This document shows positions 22,879 to 31,862 of a stretch of DNA of 49,646 bases, piece after piece; position 1 is the stretch's first letter, and every line of letters starts with the position of its first letter. The translations under genes and the position numbers were made by a program. The DNA is from Candidatus Gemmiger stercoravium (GTDB lineage Bacteria; Bacillota; Clostridia; Oscillospirales; Ruminococcaceae). The DNA is taken from NCBI GenBank assembly GCA_019119835.1, contig DWWE01000073.1, positions 1-49,646 on the forward strand, read 5' to 3'. Below the pieces are notes generated by a model, which ran no database searches, had not been told where the DNA came from, and worked only from the letters and a program-made list of their open reading frames with translations.

Positions 22879-22910
22879 CCCGATCCCATACTACGCCCGA
22901 TTCCATACTA
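22879..22910. repeat. 15-nt tandem repeat between pheA and aroB
   Basis: CCCGATCCCATACTA and CCCGATTCCATACTA, 17 bp apart, one mismatch, immediately before the aroB ribosome binding site (TAGGAGG). Function unknown; it could be a small duplication or a binding site. Confidence 0.6.
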
Positions 22911-22929
22911 TTTTATAGGAGGCACCCCC

Positions 22930-23961
22930 ATGAAACTGACCATGCACCTGGGTTCCCGCAGCTACGACATCATCCTGAAACGCGGCTGCCTGGCCAACCT
23001 GCACCAATTCACCGACCTGGCCCACCGCAAGGTCTTTGTGCTGACCGACAGCGGCGTGCCCGCCGACTACGCCCGGACCGTGCTGGATCAGTGTGCCGAC
23101 GGCACCCTCTGCACGGTGCCCCAGGGCGAGGGCAGCAAAAGCCTGAAGGTTTACGGCGAGGTGCTGGGCGCCATGCTCGCTTTCGGCATGGGCCGCCGCG
23201 ACCTGCTGGTGGCGGTGGGCGGCGGCGTCGTGGGCGACCTGGGCGGTTTTTGCGCCGCCAGCTACATGCGCGGCATCGACTTTGTGAACTGCCCCACCAC
23301 CACCCTGTCCCAGATCGACTCCTCCATCGGCGGCAAGACCGGCCTGGACCTGGGCGCCACCAAAAACATCGTGGGCGCCTTCTGGCAGCCCCGGGCGGTG
23401 CTCATCGACCCGGACACCCTGGCCACGCTGCCCCGCCGCCACTTCGTCAACGGTCTGGCCGAGGCGGTCAAGGCCGGCCTCATCGCGGACCCGGAACTCT
23501 TCGAACTGTTTGAGACCGGCGATGTGGACGCCGACATCGAGACCATCATCTACCGCAGCCTGCAGGTGAAAAAGAAGATCGTCGAGCAGGACGAGCGGGA
23601 GGGCGGCGCCCGCCGGGCGCTGAACTTCGGCCACACCATCGGCCATGGCATCGAAGCGGTCAAGGGGGTGCGGGGCCGGCGCACCAACGGGCTGTACCAC
23701 GGCGAATGCGTGGCGCTGGGGATGCTGCCGATGATCGAGGACCGCAAACTGCAAAAGCGCACCCGCGCCGTGCTGCGCAAATTGGGGCTGCCGGTGCGCA
23801 CCGGGGTGGACAAGCGCAAGGTGCTGGGCTATATGCAGCATGACAAGAAGGGCGCCGGCAGCACGATCACGGTGATCCGGGTGCCCGGGCTGGGCTGCTG
23901 GCGGGCGGATGCCATCCCGATGTCCGGCCTGCCCGCCCTGCTGGGACTGGACGAAGAATAA
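22930..23961 (+). CDS. aroB: 3-dehydroquinate synthase
   Basis: Second step of the shikimate pathway, converting DAHP to 3-dehydroquinate with NAD and a divalent metal. The 343-residue protein has the NAD-binding GGGVVGD at 97-103, the family block FVNCPTTTLSQIDSSIGGKTG (about 118-138), E178 in GLAEAVKAG, and the metal histidines in FGHTIGHGIE and LYHGECVALGM. The start follows TAGGAGG. It lies in the same direction and 63 nt after pheA, with aroC 11 nt downstream. Confidence 0.97.
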   Translation: MKLTMHLGSRSYDIILKRGCLANLHQFTDLAHRKVFVLTDSGVPADYARTVLDQCADGTLCTVPQGEGSKSLKVYGEVLGAMLAFGMGRRDLLVAVGGGVVGDLGGFCAASYMRGIDFVNCPTTTLSQIDSSIGGKTGLDLGATKNIVGAFWQPRAVLIDPDTLATLPRRHFVNGLAEAVKAGLIADPELFELFETGDVDADIETIIYRSLQVKKKIVEQDEREGGARRALNFGHTIGHGIEAVKGVRGRRTNGLYHGECVALGMLPMIEDRKLQKRTRAVLRKLGLPVRTGVDKRKVLGYMQHDKKGAGSTITVIRVPGLGCWRADAIPMSGLPALLGLDEE

Positions 23962-23972
23962 GGAGCCTGCCG

Positions 23973-25094
23973 ATGAAAAACACGTTTGGCAGCGCGGTGT
24001 CGCTGACCATCTTCGGGGAAAGCCACGGCCCGGCGGTGGGGGCGGTGCTGGACGGCCTGGCCGCCGGCCTGCCGGTGGACGCCGATTTCCTGGCCCGGCA
24101 GATGGACCGCCGCCGCGCCCGGGGCGACGGGCTTTCCACCGCCCGCACCGAGCCGGATGAGGTGGAGTTCCTGTCCGGCGTGCTGGACGGCCACACCACC
24201 GGCACCCCCGTCACGATGCTGCTGCGCAACACCAACACCCGCAGCGGCGACTATGCCAAAACCGCGGCGCTGCTGCGCCCCGGCCACGCGGACTACACCG
24301 CCTTCGCCAAGTATGAAGGCTTCCAGGACGCCCGGGGCGGCGGGCATTTTTCCGGCCGCATCACCGCCGCGGCGGTGGCGGCGGGGGCGCTGTGCGAACT
24401 GACGCTGCGCGGCCTGGGCGTGCGTGTCTACACCCACATCGCCGCCTGTGCCGGCGTGCAGGACGCCCCGCTTTCCAGCGCGGCGGGGCTGGTGCTGCCC
24501 GAACCCGAGCCCGGCCATTTCGCCCTGCTGGACCCGGCCAGGGAAGCCCCGATGCAGGCGGCCATCCGCGCCGCCGGCGCCGAGGGGGACAGCGTGGGCG
24601 GCATTCTGGAGACCGTCATCACCGGCGTGCCGGCCGGGGTGGGGGAACCCTGGTTTGACAGTGTGGAAAGCGAGCTGGCCCACCTGCTCTTTGCGATGCC
24701 GGCGGTCAAGGGCATCGAGTTCGGCGCCGGTTTCGCCCTGGCGGATTGGCGGGGCAGCCGGGCCAACGATGCCTTCCGGATGCGCGGCGGGCAGATCGTC
24801 ACCGCCACCAACCACAACGGCGGGGTCAACGGGGGCATTGCCAACGGGATGCCCATTGTTTTCCGCACCGTGGTCAAGCCCACCCCCAGCATCTACCGCA
24901 CCCAGGACACGGTGGATTACACCGCCCGCGCCGACGCCGAACTGCAGATCAAGGGCCGCCACGACCCCTGCATCGTTCCCCGGGCCGCGGTGGTACAGAA
25001 CAGCCTGGCCGCCTTCGGCATTCTGGACCTGCTGAGCGTGCGCTACGGCACGCTGGCGCAGAAGCACGGTCTGCCGCGGCCGGAAGCAGAGTGA
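23973..25094 (+). CDS. aroC: Chorismate synthase
   Basis: Last step of the shikimate pathway: anti-elimination of phosphate from EPSP, needing reduced FMN. The 373-residue protein starts with the family N-terminus FGSAVSLTIFGESHGPAVG. It has RPGHADYTAFAKYEGFQDAR-type FMN/EPSP residues, GGHFSGRITAA, and the C-terminal block ATNHNGGVNGGIANGMPI. ATG 23973 follows AAGGAG. The downstream gap of 51 nt contains no terminator, so the operon continues. Confidence 0.97.
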   Translation: MKNTFGSAVSLTIFGESHGPAVGAVLDGLAAGLPVDADFLARQMDRRRARGDGLSTARTEPDEVEFLSGVLDGHTTGTPVTMLLRNTNTRSGDYAKTAALLRPGHADYTAFAKYEGFQDARGGGHFSGRITAAAVAAGALCELTLRGLGVRVYTHIAACAGVQDAPLSSAAGLVLPEPEPGHFALLDPAREAPMQAAIRAAGAEGDSVGGILETVITGVPAGVGEPWFDSVESELAHLLFAMPAVKGIEFGAGFALADWRGSRANDAFRMRGGQIVTATNHNGGVNGGIANGMPIVFRTVVKPTPSIYRTQDTVDYTARADAELQIKGRHDPCIVPRAAVVQNSLAAFGILDLLSVRYGTLAQKHGLPRPEAE

Positions 25095-25145
25095 CCCCGG
25101 GCGCCGGGGCCTTGTATTGATCCGAAAGGGAAGGGAGGACCCCCC

Positions 25146-26402
25146 ATGGAATACGGTTTGATCGGCGGGCAGCTGGGGCACAGCTATTCCCGCCAGATCC
25201 ATGAGATGGTCGGCGGGTATTCCTATGAACTGAACCCGCTGCCCACCGAAGCGGAAGCCCGCGCATTCTTGCAGCAGCGGAACTTCAAGGCCATCAATGT
25301 GACCATCCCCTACAAGCGGCTGGTCATGGAATACTGCGACGAGCTGGACCCGGCCGCCCGGGCCATCGGCGCGGTGAACACCGTGGTCAACCGGGACGGC
25401 CGGCTGTACGGCTACAACACCGACTACGCCGGGTTCGGCTGGCTGGCCCGCCGCCATGACGTGCGGTTCACCGGCAAGACGGTGATGATCCTTGGCACCG
25501 GCGGCACCAGCAACACGGTGGCGGCGGTCTGCCGCGGGGCCGGGGCCCGGGCGGTGTACAAGGTCAGCCGTTCGGGGCGGGACGGCGCCTTGACCTATGA
25601 GCGGGCCGCCTGCCACCCGGAGGTCGAAATCCTCATCAACACCAGCCCCGCCGGCATGTACCCCGATGTGGGCAGCTGCCTGGTGGATCTGGAGGATTTC
25701 CCCAACCTGGAAGCCGTGCTGGATGTGGTGTACAACCCCTTCCGCACCGAGCTGCTGCTGCGCGCCCGGGCGCGGGGCATCCCGGCCTACTGCGGCTTTG
25801 AGATGCTGGTGGCCCAGGGGGTGTATGCGGCCGAGATCTTCACCCATCGCAGCCTGGACAAAAACAACTGGATCCGCCGGATCCACCGCACCCTCAAGCG
25901 GGACCTGTGCAACGTCTCCATCGTGGGGATGCCCGGGTGCGGCAAGAGCACGGTGGGCGAAAGCCTGGCCAGGGAACTGGGCAAGACCTATGTGGACCTG
26001 GACGAGTGGGTGGAACGCCGCGCCGGTATGCCGATCCCCGACATCTTTGAGCGGGAGGGCGAGGCGGCCTTCCGCAGCTACGAAGCCCAGGCCGTGGCCG
26101 CCGTCAGCAAGGAGCACGGCCAGGTGATCGCCTGCGGCGGCGGGGTCATCAAGACCCCCGGCAATGCCCGGCGGCTGCACCAGAACGGCCCGGTGCTGTG
26201 GGTGCGCCGGCCGGTGCAGTTCCTGGCCACCAGCGGCCGCCCGCTTTCCACCGGGCGGGAGGCGCTGCGCCGCATGGAAGCCGAGCGGGAACCCGCCTAC
26301 CGGGCGGCCGCCGACGCGGTGGTGGACAACACCGCCAGCCTGCAGGAGGCCGTGCGCGCCGCGGCCGCCGCCTTTGAACAGACCTTTGACCCGGAAGAAT
26401 GA
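25146..26402 (+). CDS. Fused shikimate dehydrogenase / shikimate kinase
   Basis: A 418-residue fusion carrying two consecutive-stage activities: 3-dehydroshikimate reduction (AroE) and shikimate phosphorylation (AroK). The AroE part (about 1-240) has the substrate-binding LGHSYSRQIHE, K57 in IPYK, D93 in YNTDYAG, the NADP loop GTGGTS (117-122) and GFEMLVAQ. A linker near 240-255 leads to the AroK part: P-loop GMPGCGKST (261-269), D284/D286 in VDLDEW, and the lid GGG at 331-333. All key residues are intact in both halves. Such a fusion removes the need for a separate aroK in the operon. Confidence 0.95.
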   Translation: MEYGLIGGQLGHSYSRQIHEMVGGYSYELNPLPTEAEARAFLQQRNFKAINVTIPYKRLVMEYCDELDPAARAIGAVNTVVNRDGRLYGYNTDYAGFGWLARRHDVRFTGKTVMILGTGGTSNTVAAVCRGAGARAVYKVSRSGRDGALTYERAACHPEVEILINTSPAGMYPDVGSCLVDLEDFPNLEAVLDVVYNPFRTELLLRARARGIPAYCGFEMLVAQGVYAAEIFTHRSLDKNNWIRRIHRTLKRDLCNVSIVGMPGCGKSTVGESLARELGKTYVDLDEWVERRAGMPIPDIFEREGEAAFRSYEAQAVAAVSKEHGQVIACGGGVIKTPGNARRLHQNGPVLWVRRPVQFLATSGRPLSTGREALRRMEAEREPAYRAAADAVVDNTASLQEAVRAAAAAFEQTFDPEE

Positions 26403-26439
26403 GCCGGGTCTGCCACCCCTGGCCGGAAAGGACAACAAG

Positions 26440-27729
26440 TTGGACGCAAAGATCTCAGTCAGCCGCCTGGGCGGCACGGCGGCCGTGCCGCCCAGCAAAA
26501 GCGCCGCCCACCGGGCGGTGCTCTGCGCGGCGCTGGCCGGCGGCACCAGCCGGATCGAAAACATCGCCTATTCCCAGGACATCCGCGCCACGCTGGGCGC
26601 CGTGCAGCAGCTGGGCGCCCGGGTGGCGGAGGAACCCGACGCCGTGACCGTCACCGGCCGCGGCACCGAAGGGTTCCCCACCGTGACCCGGCCGGTCTTC
26701 TGCAACGAAAGCGGCAGCACCCTGCGGTTCCTGATCCCGCTGTTCAGCCTTACGGCCCAGAAGGTGCGCTTCACCGGGGCGGGGCGGCTCTTCGCCCGCC
26801 CGCAGGAGGTCTACCACCTGCTGTTCTCCCGCCAGGGGCTGCGCTTTGAACATCGGGAGGACGGCATCACCATCTTCGGCCGGCTGAGCCCCGGCGGCTT
26901 CACGCTGCCCGGGGATGTGTCCAGCCAGTTCATCAGCGGGCTGCTTTTTGCCGCGCCGCTGATGGAATCTGTGAGCACCATCGAGGTGCTGGCCCCCTAT
27001 GAGAGCCGCAGCTATGTGGATATGACGCTGGACGCCATGCAGAAGTTCGGGGTCAAGGTGACCCAGCGCCAGCGCAAGGATGGCAGCGTGCTGTACCGCA
27101 TCCCGGCGCCCCAGCGCTACACCCCCTGCGACCTGCAGGTGGAAGGGGACTACAGCCAGGCGGCCTTCCTGGCCGTACTGGGGGTGCTTGCGGGCGGCAT
27201 TTCGGTCACCGGCCTGCAGGCCGCCAGCCGCCAGGGGGACCGGGTGATCCTGGACATCCTCAAACGCTGCGGCGGCAAGATCACCGGCACCGGCGGCACG
27301 CTGCGCTTTGCCCGCAGCCTGCTCAAAGCCACCGAGATCGACCTGGCCGACTGCCCCGACCTGGGGCCGGCGCTCTTTGCGCTGGGGTGCTTCTGCAACG
27401 GCACCACCGTCATCCGCAATGCGGGGCGGCTGCGGCTGAAGGAGTCGGACCGCATCGCCGCCATGCAGGAAGAACTGGCCAAGTTCGGCGCACAGGTGAC
27501 GGCGGAGGGGGATACCGTCTCCATCCGGGGCGGGGCGCTGCACAGGCCCGAAGTGCCGCTGCAGGGCCATAACGACCACCGCATCGTCATGGCGCTGGCG
27601 GTCACGGCGCTGGCGGCCGGGCAGCCGGCGGTCATCCGCGGGGCCGAGGCCGTGAACAAAAGCTGGCCGGATTTCTTCGAGGTGCTCCGGGCTCTGGGCG
27701 CAAAGATTGACACCGAACCGACGGCGTAA
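26440..27729 (+). CDS. aroA: 3-phosphoshikimate 1-carboxyvinyltransferase (EPSP synthase, TTG start)
   Basis: Joins shikimate 3-phosphate and phosphoenolpyruvate to form EPSP. The 429-residue protein has PPSKSAAHRAVLCAALAGGT near the N-terminus, NESGSTLRFLIPL, the PEP-binding region and LRLKESDRIAAMQEEL with HNDHRIVMALAV near the end. The start is assigned to TTG 26440: it follows AAAGGA with 7-nt spacing and encodes MDAKISVSRL, a normal family N-terminus, while no ATG occurs before conserved sequence. Leu/Pro/Thr residues controlling inhibitor sensitivity were not assessed. It lies 37 nt after the AroE/AroK fusion. Confidence 0.95.
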   Translation: MDAKISVSRLGGTAAVPPSKSAAHRAVLCAALAGGTSRIENIAYSQDIRATLGAVQQLGARVAEEPDAVTVTGRGTEGFPTVTRPVFCNESGSTLRFLIPLFSLTAQKVRFTGAGRLFARPQEVYHLLFSRQGLRFEHREDGITIFGRLSPGGFTLPGDVSSQFISGLLFAAPLMESVSTIEVLAPYESRSYVDMTLDAMQKFGVKVTQRQRKDGSVLYRIPAPQRYTPCDLQVEGDYSQAAFLAVLGVLAGGISVTGLQAASRQGDRVILDILKRCGGKITGTGGTLRFARSLLKATEIDLADCPDLGPALFALGCFCNGTTVIRNAGRLRLKESDRIAAMQEELAKFGAQVTAEGDTVSIRGGALHRPEVPLQGHNDHRIVMALAVTALAAGQPAVIRGAEAVNKSWPDFFEVLRALGAKIDTEPTA

Positions 27730-27744
27730 GGGGGACAAAGCGGC

Positions 27745-28599
27745 ATGGATCGTTCCAAAACATTCCTTATCGTGGGCCTGGGGCTGCTGGGCGGCAAATA
27801 CGCCCAGGTCCTTTCGGGCAAGGGCTACCGGGTGCTGGGCATCGACACCGACCCCGACGCCGTGGCCTATGCCCGCCGGCGGGACTACATCGTGGAAGGG
27901 CTGGCCGGCGGCGACCCGGCCCCCCTGCTGGCTCAGGCCGACTATGTGATCTTCGGGCTGTATCCCACCGCGCTGCTGCAGTGGGTGGAAGCCTGTGGTC
28001 ATCTGCTGCGCCCCGGCACGCTGGTCACCGACGTGTCCGGCGTCAAGCGGGGCGTGGTGGAGCCGGTGCAGGACCGCCTGCCCCAAGGGGTGGAGTTCAT
28101 CGCCAGTCACCCGATGGCCGGCCGGGAAACCAGCGGCATCACCCACAGCGCCGAGGTGGACTTCGCCCCGGCCAACTTCATCATCACCCCCACGGCCCGC
28201 AACACCCCGGCGGCGGTGGACTGGTGCCGCGATCTGGCCGAGACCCTGGGGTTTGCCCGCATCAGCGTGCTCAGCCCCGCCGAACACGACCGAATGATCG
28301 GCTATGTCAGCCAGCTCTGCCACGCCATCGCCGTCAGCCTGATGTGCGCTTCGGACAATACCGAACTGGCCCGCTACACCGGCGATTCCTTCCGGGATCT
28401 GACCCGCATCGCACGGATCAACGACAAGATGTGGGCCGAACTTTTTTTGTGGAACAAGGACAACCTGATCGGGGAGATCGACATGTTCAGCGCGGCGCTG
28501 GGCTCCCTGCGGGAGAAGCTGGCCGCCGACGACCGGGAGGGGCTTGAGGAGATGTTCCGCCTTTCCACCCGCCGCCGGCAGGCGTTTGACAAGAAATAA
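27745..28599 (+). CDS. tyrA: Prephenate dehydrogenase
   Basis: Oxidatively decarboxylates prephenate to 4-hydroxyphenylpyruvate for tyrosine. The 284-residue protein has the N-terminal dinucleotide fold (FLIVGLGLLGGKYAQVL), DVSGVKRGVVEPV, the catalytic-histidine block EFIASHPMAGRETSGI, and AEHDRMIGYVSQLCHAIAV with SFRDLTRIA in the helical domain. It has no chorismate mutase or ACT domain, in contrast to PheA. It is the last aromatic gene, 15 nt after aroA, and the WYL regulator follows after 20 nt. Confidence 0.95.
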   Translation: MDRSKTFLIVGLGLLGGKYAQVLSGKGYRVLGIDTDPDAVAYARRRDYIVEGLAGGDPAPLLAQADYVIFGLYPTALLQWVEACGHLLRPGTLVTDVSGVKRGVVEPVQDRLPQGVEFIASHPMAGRETSGITHSAEVDFAPANFIITPTARNTPAAVDWCRDLAETLGFARISVLSPAEHDRMIGYVSQLCHAIAVSLMCASDNTELARYTGDSFRDLTRIARINDKMWAELFLWNKDNLIGEIDMFSAALGSLREKLAADDREGLEEMFRLSTRRRQAFDKK

Positions 28600-28619
28600 A
28601 GGCGAGGAGGGACCCGCTT

Positions 28620-29615
28620 ATGCCCCGCAAAGAAGGACAAAAACTCAAGCTGTTGGCGCTTTTGACCATCCTGGCCCGGGAGACGGATGAAAACCATCCG
28701 CTCAGCGTGCCGCGCCTGGTGGAGATGCTGCGGGAGCGCGGCATCAATGCCGAGCGCAAAAGCGTCTATGACGACATCGAAACGCTCAACGCCATCCCGA
28801 ACGCCCCCTTTGAGATCGTGCAGCAGCGCGGCCGGGGCGGCGGATATTACATGACCGAATGCCCCTTTGAGCTGGCCGAACTCAAGCTGCTGGTGGACGC
28901 GGTGTACACCAGCAAGTTCATCACCGCCAGCAAGTCCCGGACCCTCATCGACAAGCTGGGGCGGTTCACCTCCCGCTACCGCCAGGCCGAACTGGACCGC
29001 ACCGTGCTGGTCTCCGGCCGGGTCAAAAGCCATGAGGAGCGCATCCTCTACAGTGTGGACGCGCTGCACACGGCCATCACCCGGGGCTGGCAGGTCCAGT
29101 TCACCTACTGCGACTGGAACCTGCAGAAACAGATGGTGCCCCGCCACGGCGGCAAACGGTATCAGGTCAGCCCCTGGGCGCTGGTGTGGGAAAACGGGTA
29201 CTACTACCTGATCGCCTACACCGACGGCCACCTGCGCCACTACCGGGTGGACAAGATGCAGCAGGTCGCCCCGCTGGAGGACACCGCCCGCGAAGGCGCC
29301 GAGGAGTACGCCGGCTTCAACGTCAACACCTACACCCAGCAGATGTTCGGCATGTTCAACGGCCCGGTGAAAAAGGTCACCCTCAAGTGCGAAAACCGGC
29401 TGGCCGGCGCCATGATCGACCGGTTCGGCACCGGCCCCACGCTGGTGCCCTATGCCGGGGGCGAGTGCTTCTGCATCACGGTGGATGTGCAGGTCAGCCC
29501 GCAGTTTTACGGCTGGGTGGCCGGCTTCGGCGCCGGCATCGAGATCCAGTCCCCGCCGGAGGTCCGCGCCGAGATGCGCAAGACCCTGGACACACTGGAG
29601 ACCATCTACCGCTGA
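28620..29615 (+). CDS. WYL-domain transcriptional regulator
   Basis: A 331-residue regulator. Residues about 1-75 form a winged HTH (LKLLALLTILARETDENHPL, SVPRLVEMLRERGINAERKS, VYDDIETLN). A middle region leads to a WYL domain (about 135-215) with QVQFTYCDW, VSPWALVWENGYYYLIAY and DGHLRHYRVDKM. A C-terminal extension (about 235-331) completes it. WYL proteins bind ligands, often nucleic acid fragments or nucleotides, and can repress or activate. It follows tyrA by 20 nt and precedes the polysaccharide genes by 32 nt, so it may be transcribed with both. Its target is unknown. Confidence 0.88.
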   Translation: MPRKEGQKLKLLALLTILARETDENHPLSVPRLVEMLRERGINAERKSVYDDIETLNAIPNAPFEIVQQRGRGGGYYMTECPFELAELKLLVDAVYTSKFITASKSRTLIDKLGRFTSRYRQAELDRTVLVSGRVKSHEERILYSVDALHTAITRGWQVQFTYCDWNLQKQMVPRHGGKRYQVSPWALVWENGYYYLIAYTDGHLRHYRVDKMQQVAPLEDTAREGAEEYAGFNVNTYTQQMFGMFNGPVKKVTLKCENRLAGAMIDRFGTGPTLVPYAGGECFCITVDVQVSPQFYGWVAGFGAGIEIQSPPEVRAEMRKTLDTLETIYR

Positions 29616-29647
29616 CCTGACCCTTCCCATCCAAAGGAGTTCGTTTT

Positions 29648-31723
29648 GTGAAACAAGGGAGTCCAAGGCTGCGCAAAGCGGCCCCCTGGCTGGTGCTGCT
29701 GGTCCTGCTGGCCGGCCTGGCGGCCGTGCGCGGGCTGGCAGCCTGCTATAACATCCAATACGAGATCACCAACGGGGATTTCCAGAACTACAACCCGGTG
29801 CGGCACCTGCTGGCCGGCCAGGTCCCCTACCGGGACTTCACCGTCTACCTGGGGGCCGGGGAACTGTACAGCGTCGGCGCGCTGCTGCTGGTGCTGGGCA
29901 ACAGCTTCGGCCGCAGCATGTTTGCCGCCGGCTTCTGCACCTGGTTCTACTTCGAGGTGCTGGTGCTGGCGGTCTGCGTGGTGGTCATGGGCCGCGCCCG
30001 CAGCGCCCGTGCGCTGACGCTGGCACTGTGCGGCGTCTGCTTTTTGCAGGTCCAGGGCTGGCTGCAGCTGCCCTGGCTGGGGGATGTGCTCACCTTTGCC
30101 GCCGACAGCGGCAACAGCGCCCGCATGATCCGGTCGGCCGCGCTGCCGCTGGCGGTGCTGGTCAGCCTGGCGTTGCTCCGCCTGCTGGAAGGCCGGCCGC
30201 TGCGCCCGGCCCTGGCCCGGTGGCTGCCGGCTTCGGTGGTGCCGGCGGCGGCCGGCGCCCTGGTGCCCTGGAGCAATGATATGGGCGCCGCCATGTATCT
30301 GGCGGTGTCGCTGGGCTACGGGCTGTTCCTGCTGCGCCGCTACCGCACCGACTGGAAGCGGGTGCTGCTGCGGGTGGGGCAGTACATCCTGGTCAGCTGC
30401 GGGGCGCTGGGGGTGTCGGTGCTGCTCATCAGCCGGTTCCACCCCATCGCCTGGCTGCAGCAGACCCGGGGGGTCAGCTCCTTCCAGACCTGGTATTTCG
30501 GCTCCGGCGATACCGACAAACTCTGCTATCTCAGCGAATATGTCCCCCAGCCGGCGGGCGGGATCTGTCTGGCGCTGGCCGTGGCCTTTGCGGCGGGCAT
30601 CCTGCTGTGCCGCAGCGCCCGCAGCGCGGCGCTGGCCGCCGGCGGCTTTGCGCTCTGCCTGGGGATGCAGCTGTGGAACCTGCTGTACTGCCTGCTGTCC
30701 GGCGCCAAGGGCGGCGGGCCCATCGGCGGCGCCCAGGTGCTGCTGGCGGTGCTGATCCCCGCCCTGGCTGTGCGGGGCCTGATGCGGCTGGGCGCCTGCC
30801 TGCCGGCGGCGCTGGCGCCGCTGCGGCGGGGGCTGCGCCGGGCCCTGCCCCCGGCGTGCGCCCTGTTTGGCTGCGCCCTGCTGGCCGTGGGGGCGGCGGG
30901 CCAGATCCAGAGCCGACTGGGCGGCCACGAAGGTCTGACCTATGTGCCGGCCCTGCGGGGCTGGCTGGGCGACCAGGCCGAAAAGCTCGCGGCCGAGCAG
31001 GCCCTTGTGGGGGAAGCCCGGCTGTTCGGCACCTACTCCAGCGCGCTGGAGGCGATGAACGGCCAGCTGCAGCCCACCGGCACCGATTACATCATCCACG
31101 CCCTGGGGGACCGGCAGCGCCTTGCCTACCTGACCACCTTCCAGCAGGGGGAGTTTGATCTGGTGGTCACCCCCAGCCCCAAGGTGGCGGTCTATGAGCG
31201 GTGGAGCCGCAATGTCAACTGGTGGTTCTACCGGGAACTGTACCGCTGGTACGCCCCGGTGGCCAACACCTTCAACAGCGGCGGGATGCACCTGTTCTGG
31301 CAGCGCACCGGCGTCTGCAACGACCTGCAGCAGCCCGCCCGGGTCGATTGGGAAGCGCAGGACAACACCGTCACCCTCACCGTCACCACCGAGGACCCGA
31401 CCTTCAACGGGGTGGCGGATGTGACGCTGCACTACGGCTTCGCGGTGGCCGAGGGCTACCGGCTGCGGGGCGGGCTGCACAGCTACCTGACCTGCCGCGC
31501 CGTGACCGAAAGCGAGCTGTGGGCCGAGCGGGACCCGGACACCGCCATGATGGCGGACTTCCAGATCCCCACCGACCGGCGGACCTGCCAGATCCCGGTC
31601 ACGATCGCAGACGGGGTGGGGACCGTCCGGCTGGAAGCCCTGCCGGCCGACGCTGCCACCGTCACGGTGGAGGCCGCCGAGGTGGAGGCCACCTACCAGG
31701 ACTGGGAATACTTCTTTGAATGA
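29648..31723 (+). CDS. Polytopic membrane protein, GT-C glycosyltransferase-like
   Basis: A 691-residue protein with about ten or more transmembrane helices in the first 440 residues and a soluble outer C-terminal domain (about 440-691). The first outer loop reads NGDFQNYNPVRHLLAGQVPY followed by RDF, matching the GT-C signature of an acidic residue and G-x-x-P-Y-R-D-F after helix 1 in lipid-linked-sugar transferases. GTG 29648 is the start, after AAAGGAG. It heads the surface polysaccharide region, where a polyprenyl-phosphate hexose synthase (35532-36473) could supply its donor. The GT-C assignment is inferred from layout and one motif. Confidence 0.6.
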   Translation: MKQGSPRLRKAAPWLVLLVLLAGLAAVRGLAACYNIQYEITNGDFQNYNPVRHLLAGQVPYRDFTVYLGAGELYSVGALLLVLGNSFGRSMFAAGFCTWFYFEVLVLAVCVVVMGRARSARALTLALCGVCFLQVQGWLQLPWLGDVLTFAADSGNSARMIRSAALPLAVLVSLALLRLLEGRPLRPALARWLPASVVPAAAGALVPWSNDMGAAMYLAVSLGYGLFLLRRYRTDWKRVLLRVGQYILVSCGALGVSVLLISRFHPIAWLQQTRGVSSFQTWYFGSGDTDKLCYLSEYVPQPAGGICLALAVAFAAGILLCRSARSAALAAGGFALCLGMQLWNLLYCLLSGAKGGGPIGGAQVLLAVLIPALAVRGLMRLGACLPAALAPLRRGLRRALPPACALFGCALLAVGAAGQIQSRLGGHEGLTYVPALRGWLGDQAEKLAAEQALVGEARLFGTYSSALEAMNGQLQPTGTDYIIHALGDRQRLAYLTTFQQGEFDLVVTPSPKVAVYERWSRNVNWWFYRELYRWYAPVANTFNSGGMHLFWQRTGVCNDLQQPARVDWEAQDNTVTLTVTTEDPTFNGVADVTLHYGFAVAEGYRLRGGLHSYLTCRAVTESELWAERDPDTAMMADFQIPTDRRTCQIPVTIADGVGTVRLEALPADAATVTVEAAEVEATYQDWEYFFE

Positions 31724-31772
31724 CCGGGCGCACCCCGCCTTCGCCTGTGGGGCGCCCCCGCCTTCGCCCGGC

Positions 31773-31801
31773 TTGAAAGACGGGCGGGAGTGTGGTATCC
31801 T
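31773..31801 (+). promoter_or_regulatory. Promoter of the sugar transferase operon
   Basis: TTGAAA, a 17-nt spacer ending TGTGG, then TATCCT; an overlapping TATAGT (31801-31806) is an alternative -10. It lies 60 nt before the ATG at 31863. Confidence 0.65.
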
Positions 31802-31862
31802 ATAGTAATATGGGCCTGTGCCAAGGCCCGGCAAGGCAGAAAACAGGAAAGGAGAGACGACC

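Noticed and set aside
23829-28323. Very long minus-strand open frames opposite the aromatic operon
   Set aside because: These are shadows of aroB, aroC, the aroE/aroK fusion, aroA and tyrA; they have no recognisable domains.
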